Source: Streptomyces odontomachi
GTDB taxonomy: Bacteria > Actinomycetota > Actinomycetes > Streptomycetales > Streptomycetaceae
Reading direction: 5' to 3'
Length of the DNA stretch: 64,000 nucleotides
NCBI RefSeq assembly: GCF_024435355.1
Contig: NZ_JAMJWG010000001.1
Coordinates: 744,001-808,000 of the forward strand
The notes under the pieces were generated by a model. The model was not told where the DNA came from. It did not search any database and saw only the letters and a program-made list of their open reading frames with translations. Each line of letters begins with the position of its first letter. Positions within the stretch are counted from its first letter, which is position 1. Shown here piece by piece: positions 33,571 to 43,573 of the stretch. A program made the translations under genes and the position numbers.

Positions 33571-35004
33571 TCATGCCTTGTCGAGCAGCGGGGCGGCGTC
33601 GGAGAGCACTCCGCTGATCCTTTCCAGGGTCTCGGTGTCACGCTCCACGGCATCCAGCACCGGTCCAGCGGCGGTGTCCCAACGCCGGGCGACGGCAGCG
33701 GGATCCTCACCGGTCAGCACCCCGGCCGCCTGGGCCGCGGCACCCAGGGCGACCAGTTCCTTGGCCTCAGGGATCTGCACCGGCCGGCCGGACAGCCGGC
33801 GTACCGTCTGCTGCCAGGTCGCCCCTCGGGCGCCGCCCCCGATCAGCAGCAGCGGCGCCGCGCGGTCGGCGTCCGATTCGAGGACCAGGTCGACGGCGCC
33901 CAGCAGCGAGTGCACCGCACCGTCGTAGGCGGCCTGCAACAGCTGTCCGGGTGTCGTGTCGTGCCGCAGCCCGTACAGCAGGCCGGAGGCGCCCGGCAGC
34001 GCAGGGGTACGCTCGCCGTCGAGGTACGGCAGCAGGGTGACGGCGCCGCCGGGCTCCACCGCCTCGCGTTCCCGACCGAGCAGGGCGGCGACCCGGTCCA
34101 CGGCGAGCGTGCAGTTCAGCGTGCAGGCCAGTGGCAGCCAGCCGCCGCGGGCGTCGGCGAATCCGGCGACCGTGCCGGTTGCGTCCGTCGTACGGTTCCT
34201 GGAGACCGCGTAGACGGTGCCGGACGTGCCGAGGCTGAGTACGGGGGTCCCGGGGCGCAGCCCCAGCCCCAACGCGGCGGCCGCGTTGTCACCGGTGCCG
34301 GGCGCGACCAGCGTGCCTTTGGCGAACGGTAGCCCGCTGCCGTCCCGGACCGTGCCGGCCACCTCTCCAGGGCGCACGACGCGCGGCAGCAGCGCACCGT
34401 CGACACCGGCCATGGCCAGGATCTCCTCGTCGTACGACTCGGAGGTCGACGCCCACCAACCCGTGCCGGAAGCGTCACCGCGATCAGTGGTGCCCTCGCC
34501 CGTGAGGCGTTCGGTCAGGTAGTCGTGCGGCAGGCGGATGGCAGCGGTGGCACGGGCCGCCTCGGGTTCGTGCTCGGTGAGCCAGGCCCACTTGGTGATC
34601 GTGAAGGACGGCCCAGGGACGCTACCGACACGCTCAGCCCATGCCTTGGCACCGCCCAGCTGCTCGATGAGGCGCTGGGCCTGCGGTGCCGAGCGCACAT
34701 CGTTCCACAGCAGGGCCGGGCGGACCGGCCTGCCCTGGGCGTCCAGGGTGACGAGCCCGTGCTGCTGGCCGCCGACCGAGACGGCCGCCGCCTCGTGCGC
34801 CGCCGCACCGCACTGGTGCAAGGCCTCGCCCAGTGCGCTCCACCACTCGTCGGGATCGCTCTCCCGCCCCGCTCCCGACGTGACCGTGTGCGGGGCCTGC
34901 CCGCTCGCCACGATCCGTCCGGTGGCGACGTCGACGACCAGGGCCTTCGTGGACTGCGTGGAGCTGTCCACTCCGACGACGAGTGGCCCCTCGGCTGCTG
35001 ACAT
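33571..35004 (-). CDS. xylB: Xylulokinase
   Basis: A 477-residue FGGY kinase phosphorylating D-xylulose. VVGVDSSTQSTKALVVD near the N-terminus is the phosphate loop; VSVGGQQHGLV and ALLWNDVRS are xylulokinase motifs that contact the sugar; LIGGGARGATWQQTVRRL marks the C-terminal nucleotide-binding half. The ATG at 35004 begins MSAAEGPLVVGVD. It is divergent from xylA, sharing a 189-nt control region, and is followed by the ROK repressor, giving a compact xylose catabolic locus without a dedicated importer. Confidence 0.94.
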   Translation of the reverse strand: MSAAEGPLVVGVDSSTQSTKALVVDVATGRIVASGQAPHTVTSGAGRESDPDEWWSALGEALHQCGAAAHEAAAVSVGGQQHGLVTLDAQGRPVRPALLWNDVRSAPQAQRLIEQLGGAKAWAERVGSVPGPSFTITKWAWLTEHEPEAARATAAIRLPHDYLTERLTGEGTTDRGDASGTGWWASTSESYDEEILAMAGVDGALLPRVVRPGEVAGTVRDGSGLPFAKGTLVAPGTGDNAAAALGLGLRPGTPVLSLGTSGTVYAVSRNRTTDATGTVAGFADARGGWLPLACTLNCTLAVDRVAALLGREREAVEPGGAVTLLPYLDGERTPALPGASGLLYGLRHDTTPGQLLQAAYDGAVHSLLGAVDLVLESDADRAAPLLLIGGGARGATWQQTVRRLSGRPVQIPEAKELVALGAAAQAAGVLTGEDPAAVARRWDTAAGPVLDAVERDTETLERISGVLSDAAPLLDKA

Positions 35005-35114
35005 CCGGCTCTCCGTTCCTGCGGCTCGTACCGGTCTGGTGCGCCGGATCATCCTCCTGGGAGACCGTCTCCCGGACCTCCCCCAGGAGGACGATCCGAC
35101 CCATTCTGCGGTCC

Positions 35115-36360
<1,246 letters not shown>

Positions 36361-36387
36361 CACCCGACCGCACAGCCGGCCACCGGG

Positions 36388-36421
36388 GCGGGGCCGCGGA
36401 CGCTCTTGTCCGCGGCCCCGC
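36388..36421 (+). terminator. xylA terminator
   Basis: GCGGGGCCGCGGAC (36388-36401) and its perfect complement (36408-36421) form a 14-bp stem with a 6-nt loop, 27 nt after the xylA stop, followed by a short T-containing tract. The remaining gap up to the desaturase gene (36422-36683) shows no gene. Confidence 0.88.
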
Positions 36422-36683
36422 GCCCGTTTCCGGCGGTCGGTCGCCGGCGTCGCCGGTGCCAGCGGCAGCCCCGGGACCGGCAGGGATCGAGACGGGTCCC
36501 CTGGGCGCGGACTGGCACCGCCAGATCGGCATCCTGGGGTACACCCCCGCACGGTAGTGTAGCCAGCCCCCAGGAGATACGGGGGTCGGCGCCGTCCGCT
36601 TCGGGGTGGTGGCGCCATGGTCGCCCACGGTCACTGTGCGTACGTTTCATGATGTCAGCCTTTTATCAGAGACCGGAGACCTC

Positions 36684-37739
36684 ATGCCCCAGGCCATTCA
36701 GGACCTCGCGGTAGCCCCACCCGATGACGCCCGCTCGCCCACCAAGGGAAGCGAGTTCGCACCGCTGCTGCGCGCCGTCAAGGCCCAGGGGCTGCTCGAC
36801 CGGCGCCCGCGCTGGTACACCGCGCGCATAGCCTCCAACGCCCTGCTGCTCACCGCCGTGGTCCTCGGTGTCGTCCGCATGGGGGACTCCTGGTGGGCCC
36901 TCGCCCTGGCACCCGTACTGGCGGTCCTGTCCGCCCGCACGGCCTTCATCGGCCATGACGCGGGGCATGCTCAGATAACCGCCGACCCCGCGGTGAGCCG
37001 AGCGATCGGCCTGGTCCACGGAAACCTCCTCCTCGGCATGAGCTACGCGTGGTGGAACGGCAAACACAACCGCCACCACGCCAACCCCAACCACATCGAC
37101 AAGGACCCCGACGTCGCCGCCGACGTCCTGGTGTTCACCAGCGAACAGGCCGTCCCACGCAGAGGCTTCCGGCGCTGGCTGACTCGCCACCAGGCGTGGC
37201 TGTTCTTCCCGCTGACCCTGCTCGAAGGGTTGGCTCTGAAAGTCCACAGCTTCCGGGATCTGCGCCGGCAGCCACGACGGGACCGGGCGGTGGAGGCCCT
37301 TCTCCTGTCCGCCCACGCCGTCGGCTACACGACGCTGCTCTTCACCGCCATGCCCCCGGGCAGGGCTCTGCTCTTCCTGGCGCTCCACCAGGCACTCTTC
37401 GGTCTGCACCTGGGTCTGGCGTTCGCTCCCAACCACAAGGGCATGGCGATGCCCGACCCGGGGGGCGAGGGATGGGGCCATCTGCGCCGCCAGGTGCTCA
37501 CCTCGCGCAACATCCGTGGTGGCCCGTTCACCGACTGGTTCCTCGGAGGCCTCAACTACCAGGTCGAACACCATCTGTTTCCCAGCATGCCGCGCCCGCA
37601 CCTCCGAAAGGCCCAGCCCCTGGTGCGCGCCCACTGCCATACCCTCGGCATCCCGTACACCGAGACCAACCTCCTCGAGTCCTACCGGCAGGCGCTGCGA
37701 CACATGCACGCGGTGGGGGAGCCACTCAGGGACGCATAG
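36684..37739 (+). CDS. Membrane fatty-acid desaturase
   Basis: A 351-residue membrane-bound di-iron desaturase that inserts a double bond in acyl lipids using oxygen. Three histidine boxes are present: HDAGH (about residue 90), HNRHH (about 129-133) and QVEHH (about 294-298). Hydrophobic pairs lie around 50-85 and 200-240. The ATG at 36684 follows GGAG; an earlier in-frame ATG at 36606 would add 26 residues with no family match. It could adjust membrane fluidity or modify a lipid product. No reductase gene is next to it, so electrons would come from a distant ferredoxin. Confidence 0.9.
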   Translation: MPQAIQDLAVAPPDDARSPTKGSEFAPLLRAVKAQGLLDRRPRWYTARIASNALLLTAVVLGVVRMGDSWWALALAPVLAVLSARTAFIGHDAGHAQITADPAVSRAIGLVHGNLLLGMSYAWWNGKHNRHHANPNHIDKDPDVAADVLVFTSEQAVPRRGFRRWLTRHQAWLFFPLTLLEGLALKVHSFRDLRRQPRRDRAVEALLLSAHAVGYTTLLFTAMPPGRALLFLALHQALFGLHLGLAFAPNHKGMAMPDPGGEGWGHLRRQVLTSRNIRGGPFTDWFLGGLNYQVEHHLFPSMPRPHLRKAQPLVRAHCHTLGIPYTETNLLESYRQALRHMHAVGEPLRDA

Positions 37740-37773
37740 GGGATGCTTCAGGGGCGTATCAGGGGCGTGGCGT

Positions 37774-37799
37774 GGAACTGCTGAGGAAGCGGGCACGTT
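37774..37799 (+). promoter_or_regulatory. Possible SigR-type (ECF) promoter
   Basis: GGAAC (37774-37778) is followed 18 nt later by GTT (37797-37799), close to the recalled thiol-stress sigma factor motif GGAAT-N18-GTT. It precedes the small membrane protein gene (Shine-Dalgarno 37831-37835, ATG 37844) at a suitable distance. Confidence 0.35.
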
Positions 37800-37843
37800 C
37801 TTCAAGACAGAGAGCGGCACCCGCCGCGAAGGAGGCGACACAC

Positions 37844-38026
37844 ATGTCGAACAGGGCGAAGGTCGCAGCGGGAGGTGTTGCGGTCGGGCTCATCCTGCTG
37901 ATCTGGCTGCCCTTCTGGGCCGTGCTTCTCATAGTGCTGGGCGTTCCCGCCGCAGCCTATCTGACCTTGGATCCCGGGCAGCGGCGCAGGCTTCGGCGAG
38001 TCAGCCGCAAGCAGTTGGGCCGCTGA
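37844..38026 (+). CDS. Small membrane protein, unknown function
   Basis: A 60-residue protein with one long or two short hydrophobic segments (about residues 8-43) and a strongly basic C-terminal tail (RRRLRRVSRKQ). GGAGG (37831-37835) lies 8 nt before the ATG. The gene is 104 nt after the desaturase stop and could be cotranscribed, but also has a SigR-like promoter of its own. I do not recognise a family. Confidence 0.65.
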   Translation: MSNRAKVAAGGVAVGLILLIWLPFWAVLLIVLGVPAAAYLTLDPGQRRRLRRVSRKQLGR

Positions 38027-38357
38027 GAGCCCGGAAGTAGCTCGGTAGGCAGAGACATCGGCGGTCCGGGCAGGGGCGACAGCGGCTGCCCGGCCGATCC
38101 GGGGCGGGATCCTTCCCTCCCCGAAGACAAGGCCGGGTATCTGGGGACCTCAGGCGACTCAGGACCGTCCCGTGGCGGCCACGCCGGCCCCGTGCTGCCC
38201 GAGGCCGACCGGCGGCGACCGTGCCCGGCGCGTGGGTGGTGCCCGGGGTGGTGCCCGGGGCGCGGGTGCTGCCCCGCGCGCGAGGCCGTCCGGCCGCTGC
38301 TCCAGGTAGCACCGGCACAGCGGCCTCCACGTGACCACGCTCAGGCTCGGCCTGCCG

Positions 38358-38393
38358 CGTCCCTACGGCACACGTCGTCCCTACGGCACACGT
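38358..38393. repeat. 18-bp tandem duplication in gene-free tract
   Basis: Two perfect copies of an 18-nt unit (38358-38375, 38376-38393) containing CCCTACGGCACACGT. The surrounding 38027-38439 is a 413-nt gap with GGTGCCCGGGG-type short repeats and no gene that I can support. Confidence 0.7.
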
Positions 38394-38439
38394 CGTTGCA
38401 GTCCGGACCGCGTACCGCCGCCCTGCCGAGCGGGCGCTC

Positions 38440-39312
38440 TCAGGTGGGCCGTACCGCCATCTTGTCGAGCGCTTCCAGCAGCGCCGGAAGCTCTGGGCCG
38501 CGTCCCACGGGCAGTACCTCGCCCGGCTTGTCGTCGAGGAGCAGAAAGGCGATGTCGTCCGTCCGGGCCACCATCGACCACCCGGGGCCGTCCGCCCGTA
38601 GCGTCCGCGCCTCACCGGGCGCGAAAGAGGACCGTACGCGTCCCAGCGGCGGCGGGTCCGCCACATAGGTACGGGCCTCGGCGAGGACACGCTGGATGTC
38701 GGTGTGCCCCGCCGGCGTGCCCGATTCGTCGCCCGCGTCCTCGGCTACATCCGCCTTCGTCCCGCCGTCCTCGTCGTCGGACACCGAGTCGCCTTCTGTG
38801 GCGAAGTCGGTGTCGTCGATCCGTTCCCGCCAGGCCGCCCACTGCAGGGCGATCTCATCGGCGCCCAGCCGCCGCTGGGCGGGTCCCCAGATGCTGGTGT
38901 CCGGGGGAGTCAAAGGAGAACGTTCCGAGCGTTCGGGGTCCGGCTCCGGATCGTGCGGGGCCGGTACGCCCGGCGCCGAGACAGCAAGGTCGAGCGGCCA
39001 GCCGGGCAGGGCGTCGATGATGGAACGCTCGTCGGGTGACAGGTCATACTCCATACCGCAGTCCCAGGAGGCGATGGCGACCGCCACCAGGGACACATCG
39101 TCCACGACGACCGTCCACCGGGCGCCCGAACCGTCCTGGCCGAGTACAAGCCCATAGCCGTCCGGGTCAGGCACGAGACCGAGAGCCCCACAGGCCTCTG
39201 GATAGTCGTCGCCGAGCACGCTCGGGAACTGCGCGGGCGTCAGCAGCACCGCAGTCAGTACATACAGCGCTTCGTCTCCGGCGGCGACGGCAGCGTCATC
39301 CGTCACGGCCAT
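38440..39312 (-). CDS. Conserved-looking protein of unknown function
   Basis: A 290-residue acidic soluble protein. The N-terminal half is orderly (ALYVLTAVLLTPAQFPSVLG, later ARWTVVVDDVSLVAVAIASWD); the middle (about 135-225) is Pro/Asp/Glu-rich and probably a linker; the C-terminal part (GPGWSMVARTDDIAFLLLDD) looks folded again. The ATG at 39312 has GGGAGG 5 nt upstream. An in-frame extension to 39609 lacks a good ribosome site. No signal or membrane segment is seen. I recognise no named domain; the two-lobed pattern with a disordered acidic linker is all that can be said. Confidence 0.7.
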   Translation of the reverse strand: MAVTDDAAVAAGDEALYVLTAVLLTPAQFPSVLGDDYPEACGALGLVPDPDGYGLVLGQDGSGARWTVVVDDVSLVAVAIASWDCGMEYDLSPDERSIIDALPGWPLDLAVSAPGVPAPHDPEPDPERSERSPLTPPDTSIWGPAQRRLGADEIALQWAAWRERIDDTDFATEGDSVSDDEDGGTKADVAEDAGDESGTPAGHTDIQRVLAEARTYVADPPPLGRVRSSFAPGEARTLRADGPGWSMVARTDDIAFLLLDDKPGEVLPVGRGPELPALLEALDKMAVRPT

Positions 39313-39605
39313 GCATCCTCCCCAGTGCTTTGTTTCGTCGGCGCACCCTAACCACTCGTTGACAAGCGCGTCGAGGGCGGTGACCAGGAATGTTGTCCAG
39401 CGGTGCGCATGACGGTCCATCTGTCCGGCTGGTCGGACAACCGGGGGACCGATGGGCGGAGGGCATCGCTCCGGAAATTCTGGCACCCCGCCTCCCGGGA
39501 CTTTCAGGGGGCCGCCCCCTCCCGGCACCCGCTGGGCACTGCACGGGCCTGAAGCCCTGGTCGGGTCGCCGTGTGGAGGCACGGAAGAGGAAACGTTGCC
39601 GACGG

Positions 39606-40226
39606 TCAAAGCTGCCGTGTCGCCAGGGCCAGAAAGCGTGCGTCCGTGTCGACGTACGACGTCATGCGCCAGCCGGAACGTGCCAGCAGCGGCCGCAGGT
39701 GCTGCTTGGCCCGCAGGTCATCGGGCGTGATCTGGCGCCCCTGCCGGGCCGCGAGCGCCGCTCGCCCGACCGGATGGAAGAGCGCAAGCCGTCCTCCCGG
39801 CCGCACCACCCGGGCCAGCTCCCGGAGGTTGTCCTCGGGACGTGGCAGATGGGAGATCAGCCCGGCCGCGAACACCGCATCGAGCACCTCCGAGCGCAAC
39901 GGTAGCCGTGCGACGTCCGCGACCAGCAGCTGTCCACAGACGTGCCGCCCCGCTTCCACCGCGGTGTCGATCATCGCCGGTGTGAGGTCGGCGCCCAGCA
40001 CCGTGCCCTGGGCGCCGACCGCCTCCCGCAGCGCGGGCAGAGCGCGACCGGTGCCGCATCCCGCATCAAGGACGTGGTCGCCCGAGCGCAGCGCCAACTC
40101 GGCCACCGCAGCGCGGTACGCGGGGCCGTCGCCGGAGAATTTGGCGTCCCAGCCGGCGGCGCGAGACGTGAAGAACTCCCGGACGCGTGCGAGGTCCTCC
40201 CGTAGCTGTGCATGGTCGTCACTCAT
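39606..40226 (-). CDS. Class I SAM-dependent methyltransferase
   Basis: A 206-residue cytoplasmic Rossmann-fold methyltransferase (type 11 class). VLDAGCGTGRALP (motif I, about residues 54-66) binds S-adenosylmethionine, and LGADLTPAMIDTA and VVRPGGRLALFHP follow in the expected order. Two starts are possible, 40235 and 40226; 40226 has GAGG at a workable distance. The substrate is unknown. It is transcribed in the same direction as the upstream PPOX gene, separated by 112 nt. Confidence 0.88.
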   Translation of the reverse strand: MSDDHAQLREDLARVREFFTSRAAGWDAKFSGDGPAYRAAVAELALRSGDHVLDAGCGTGRALPALREAVGAQGTVLGADLTPAMIDTAVEAGRHVCGQLLVADVARLPLRSEVLDAVFAAGLISHLPRPEDNLRELARVVRPGGRLALFHPVGRAALAARQGRQITPDDLRAKQHLRPLLARSGWRMTSYVDTDARFLALATRQL

Positions 40227-40338
40227 GCGCCTCATCCTGGCGCATGGCATGGCGGTGCATGGCGTAGGGACGTCGTGCACCGCCACGCCCTGGGGGGGTG
40301 TCGTGCGGAGCGCCGTCGCGGTAGGACACCCGAACCGA

Positions 40339-40767
40339 TCAGCCCACCATGTCCGCCATCGCCACCGCCTTGTCGATCCGCACTCGCACGAGGAGCTCTC
40401 CGGGGACGGCGTTGCGTGCCCCGAATTCCTCTGCCTTGTCCTCGCCCAGGTAGCGGGCGGCGATCCTGGTCGCCCAGACCCGCATCTCCGGCAGGTCCTC
40501 CGAGAGGGCGGCACGGCCCTGTAGGACGACGAAGGAGAACGGTGGCCGGGCGTCGTCGACGCACAGGCTGACCCGGTCGTTCCGGGCGAGGTTGCGGCCC
40601 TTGACGGTCTCCTTGCCGGTGTTGAAGACGATCTCGTCGCCGTCGAGCAGAAACCAGATAGGCGCGCTGTGCGGACTGCCATCGGACCGCACGGTCGACA
40701 GCGTGGCAGTGCGCGTGCCCTGCGAGATGAAGGCCCGCCATTCCTCGTCGGTCATCTTGAATGCCAT
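40339..40767 (-). CDS. PPOX-class flavin / F420-dependent enzyme
   Basis: A 142-residue split-barrel protein of the pyridoxamine-phosphate-oxidase superfamily, actinobacterial class, usually FMN or F420 binding. TRTATLSTVRSDGSPHSAPIWF near the N-terminus and RVSLCVDDARPPFSFV in the middle are characteristic. Length fits. The ATG at 40767 gives MAFKMTDEEW with GGGAG upstream. It may reduce a small redox-active compound; the substrate cannot be inferred. Confidence 0.85.
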   Translation of the reverse strand: MAFKMTDEEWRAFISQGTRTATLSTVRSDGSPHSAPIWFLLDGDEIVFNTGKETVKGRNLARNDRVSLCVDDARPPFSFVVLQGRAALSEDLPEMRVWATRIAARYLGEDKAEEFGARNAVPGELLVRVRIDKAVAMADMVG

Positions 40768-40872
40768 ACTCCCATCCTGCTTGCTGGACCGCCGAGGGTG
40801 GTGAAGGCTGGCAGACAGATCCTCCGGCCGGGGGCAGACGGCCAGCGGACACACGATGCGGGGAGATCGCGG

Positions 40873-41283
40873 ATGCCTCAGAACAAGGGCCTCAGCTGGC
40901 TATTGGACGATCTGATCCACCGCGTCGAATATGTGCGGCACGCGCTGGTGCTTTCGAATGACGGACTCGTCACGGGCACCAGCACCGGCCTGAAGCATGC
41001 GGACGCCGAACACCTGGCGGCGGTCTCGTCGGGGCTGCACAGTCTGGCCAAGGGATCAGGGAGCCACTTCCGCGCCGGACGGGTCCGGCAGACCATGGTG
41101 GAGTTCGATGACGCCCTGCTCTTCGTCACCGCCGCAGGAGAGGGCAGTTGCCTCTGCGTGCTGAGCGCTGCCGAGGCTGACATCAGCCAGATCGCCTACG
41201 AGATGACCCTGCTCATTCATCGCGTGGGGGAGCATCTTGAAGTGGACCCCCGCCATCATGAGCACGCGTCAGCTGATCACTGA
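40873..41283 (+). CDS. Roadblock/LC7-domain protein
   Basis: A 136-residue single-domain Roadblock/LC7 protein. LSWLLDDLIHRVEYVRHALVLSNDG starts the fold, as in the MglB/CvnB proteins that regulate small GTPases. In Streptomyces these usually lie in conservons with a histidine kinase, a DUF742 protein and a Ras-like GTPase; none of those is adjacent, so this is an orphan copy. The ATG at 40873 is in a suitable position after GGGAG. It is followed by a DUF6397-like gene after 132 nt. Confidence 0.85.
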   Translation: MPQNKGLSWLLDDLIHRVEYVRHALVLSNDGLVTGTSTGLKHADAEHLAAVSSGLHSLAKGSGSHFRAGRVRQTMVEFDDALLFVTAAGEGSCLCVLSAAEADISQIAYEMTLLIHRVGEHLEVDPRHHEHASADH

Positions 41284-41415
41284 CCCCATCTGACCAGCGA
41301 AAATACGCTTGGCCTCAGAGTTATCCACAGGCTCGACACGTTACGTGACTTTGCGGTTACGGTTTTCCCGTGACCGACGCCTTCTCGATCGGTCACCTGC
41401 ACGGGGGAGACCGAC

Positions 41416-42567
41416 ATGACAGGCAAGACCAGCACGGGCCCTGGCGCGCCCACCGAGCAGCGCCCGGCTCTTTCCGCGAGGCTCACCCTGAGCCGTGCGG
41501 CACGCGAGCTGGGGCTCAAGCGCGGCGAAATCGACCTCGCCGTCCGACTGGGACGCATCCGCACCGTCACCGAGCCCTCCCAGGGACCGGAGCCCCCCGG
41601 CATGGCCAGGGCGCGCCGTCGGGTGGACCGTACCGAGATCGACCGGCTGCGCGCGCCGGACGGCTCTTTCGAGGCATTGCGCGAGAGTCTTCGAACCGTC
41701 AGTGCCCCGCAGGGCGCCGCCGAGCTTGGCATCACCACCGTCAGGTTCACCAAGTTGGCCCGCCTCGGTCTGCTGGCCCCGGCCACCTACTACGTCAATC
41801 GCTACCGCACCGTGGTCTGGCAGTACCTGGCAGAGGAAGTGAAGAGTTTCGCGGCCGACGAGGGCCACGAGAGCCTGCTCACCCACCGGCTGCCGGAGCG
41901 CATGAGGACCCAGCTGAACGGCGGCGCCGACCTGCGCGCCCGTAACTGGCGGGGCAGGCACGCCGGTTCTCTGATGCGGTTGGCCGAGGACGCCTGGTCA
42001 CGTGCCGCCGTTCCGGCTTCCCTGCTCGAGGAGGACGAGGTCGCGGATGTCGTCAGGGATCCGCATGAGCGCGCTTATCTGGCCTGGTTGAGCCCCGAGC
42101 GGCCTGATGCGTACCCGCCCGACTCGCTCGCCGCCCAGGCCGTCGACGATCTGTTGAAAGCGGACGATCCAGAGGAGATCGCCTGGCTGCGGGCAAGCCT
42201 GTCACTCGGTGTAGCCGAGGCAAGGAAGACGCAGCCAGTTCCCCGACCCGCCCCGGGGATGCAGTTCCACAGGAGGTGGCACGACGAAGGGTCCGGCGCC
42301 AGCGCGGCGGAGGCGGGATCAGCCGGCTGGTCGGAGCCGGGAGCCGCAGGCCAGGCGAGGGCGAAACTGGCCGGGGGCGCGACCCAGGTCGAGCCGCCCG
42401 GTGAGGGCACTGCCCCTGATGAGCCGACGGGCGCTGACGAGCTGACGGGCAGGCCTCCCGGAGGACGAAGAAGGCCGAGGGGGCGGAGATGGCCGATCGG
42501 CCGGCTCCGTCGTGGCCGGCGGCGGCCAGGTGAGGAAGGCTCTGGGCGCAGCCCCTCGCTGACGTAG
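41416..42567 (+). CDS. DUF6397-like protein
   Basis: A 383-residue protein. The N-terminal 165 residues contain two helix-turn-helix-like segments: LSRAARELGLKRGEIDLAV (about 25-43) and GAAELGITTVRFTKLARLGLL (about 96-116), resembling a MerR-like or excisionase-like fold. The C-terminal 110 residues are Gly/Ala/Glu-rich and then Arg-rich. It resembles, from memory, the actinobacterial family DUF6397, whose role is unknown; DNA binding is plausible. The ATG at 41416 is preceded by GGGGGAGA. A single TTATCCACA lies upstream at 41321. Confidence 0.65.
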   Translation: MTGKTSTGPGAPTEQRPALSARLTLSRAARELGLKRGEIDLAVRLGRIRTVTEPSQGPEPPGMARARRRVDRTEIDRLRAPDGSFEALRESLRTVSAPQGAAELGITTVRFTKLARLGLLAPATYYVNRYRTVVWQYLAEEVKSFAADEGHESLLTHRLPERMRTQLNGGADLRARNWRGRHAGSLMRLAEDAWSRAAVPASLLEEDEVADVVRDPHERAYLAWLSPERPDAYPPDSLAAQAVDDLLKADDPEEIAWLRASLSLGVAEARKTQPVPRPAPGMQFHRRWHDEGSGASAAEAGSAGWSEPGAAGQARAKLAGGATQVEPPGEGTAPDEPTGADELTGRPPGGRRRPRGRRWPIGRLRRGRRRPGEEGSGRSPSLT

Positions 42568-42633
42568 CTCACGGCGCCACGTCACCGACACGCTTGCTGC
42601 TGGCCACTGCCCGCGTCCCAAGACCGGCCCGGC

Positions 42634-43500
42634 TCAGAGCGGCCGGAACAGCCCTTCCTGCACGACCGAGACCAGCAGATGCCCCGACCGGTCGTAGATG
42701 CGGCCACGAGCCAGCCCGCGCCCGCCGGTCGCGATCGGTGACTCCTGGTCGTAGAGGAACCATTCGTCCGCGCGGAACGGCCGGTGGAACCACATCGCGT
42801 GGTCCAGCGACGCCATGTCGAAGCCCCGGGGCCCCCACAGCGGCTCCACGGGAATGCGTACGGCATCGAGGAGGGTCATGTCGCTCGCGTAGGTGAGCGC
42901 ACAGGTGTGCACGAGGGGGTCGTCGCCCAGGGGTCCGACCGCTCGCATCCACACCGCGCTACGCGGCTCCGCGTCCTTGATCTCCTGCGGAGCCCAGCGC
43001 AGTCGGTCCACGTAGCGGATGTCGAAGGGCTGGCGCCTGGCCATGCGCTCCAGCTGCTCCGGAAGCGCCCCCAGGTGCTCACGGATCTCCTCACCGATCG
43101 TCGGCAGCTGCTCGGGGTCGGGAACCTCGCGTGGCAACGGCAGCTGGTGTTCGAACGTGGCTTCTTCGGGTTTGTGAAAGGAAGCGGTGAGATTGAAGAT
43201 CGTCCGGCCCTGCTGCACGGCGGTGACCCGCCGGGTGGTGAAGGAGCGTCCATCGCGTACCCGCTCGACCAGGTACACGATCGGCACCCCGGGCCTGCCC
43301 GGGCGCAGGAAGTACGCGTGCAGGGAGTGCACGGGCCGATCGCCGTCCGAGGTGCGGCCCGCGGCCACCAGGGCCTGCCCCGCGACCTGGCCGCCGAAGA
43401 CCCGTTGCAGGGACTCGTCGGGGCTGCGGCCGCGGAAGATGTCGACCTCGATCTGCTCCAGGTCAAGTAGGTCGACCAGCCGCTCCGCCGGATTCGTCAT
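42634..43500 (-). CDS. tesB: Acyl-CoA thioesterase II
   Basis: A 288-residue double-hotdog thioesterase that hydrolyses acyl-CoA to free acid and CoA. RVFGGQVAGQALVAA (about 33-47) is the TesB signature; HSLHAYFLRPG, SFTTRRVTAVQQG and the C-terminal SLDHAMWFHRPFRADEW complete the two hotdogs. Length is normal. The ATG at 43500 is natural. It follows the helicase gene on the same strand after 73 nt and may form part of its transcript. Confidence 0.94.
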   Translation of the reverse strand: MTNPAERLVDLLDLEQIEVDIFRGRSPDESLQRVFGGQVAGQALVAAGRTSDGDRPVHSLHAYFLRPGRPGVPIVYLVERVRDGRSFTTRRVTAVQQGRTIFNLTASFHKPEEATFEHQLPLPREVPDPEQLPTIGEEIREHLGALPEQLERMARRQPFDIRYVDRLRWAPQEIKDAEPRSAVWMRAVGPLGDDPLVHTCALTYASDMTLLDAVRIPVEPLWGPRGFDMASLDHAMWFHRPFRADEWFLYDQESPIATGGRGLARGRIYDRSGHLLVSVVQEGLFRPL

Positions 43501-43573
43501 GGCTGATGCTCTCCTGTCTGCGGGGCGGAGCACGGCCTCCGGGACCGGTCCGCCGGGGGTGCGGGCCTGCACC

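Noticed and set aside
38027..38439. Possible genes in the gap after the small membrane protein
   Set aside because: All frames are Arg/Pro/Gly-rich with no motif and the tract contains short repeats; nothing supportable.
39313..39609. In-frame N-terminal extension of the unknown 290-residue protein
   Set aside because: No ribosome site at the outer start and a good one (GGGAGG) before ATG 39312.
41321..41329. TTATCCACA, a match to a DnaA box
   Set aside because: It is single. A replication origin would have a cluster and flanking dnaA/dnaN genes; none is present.
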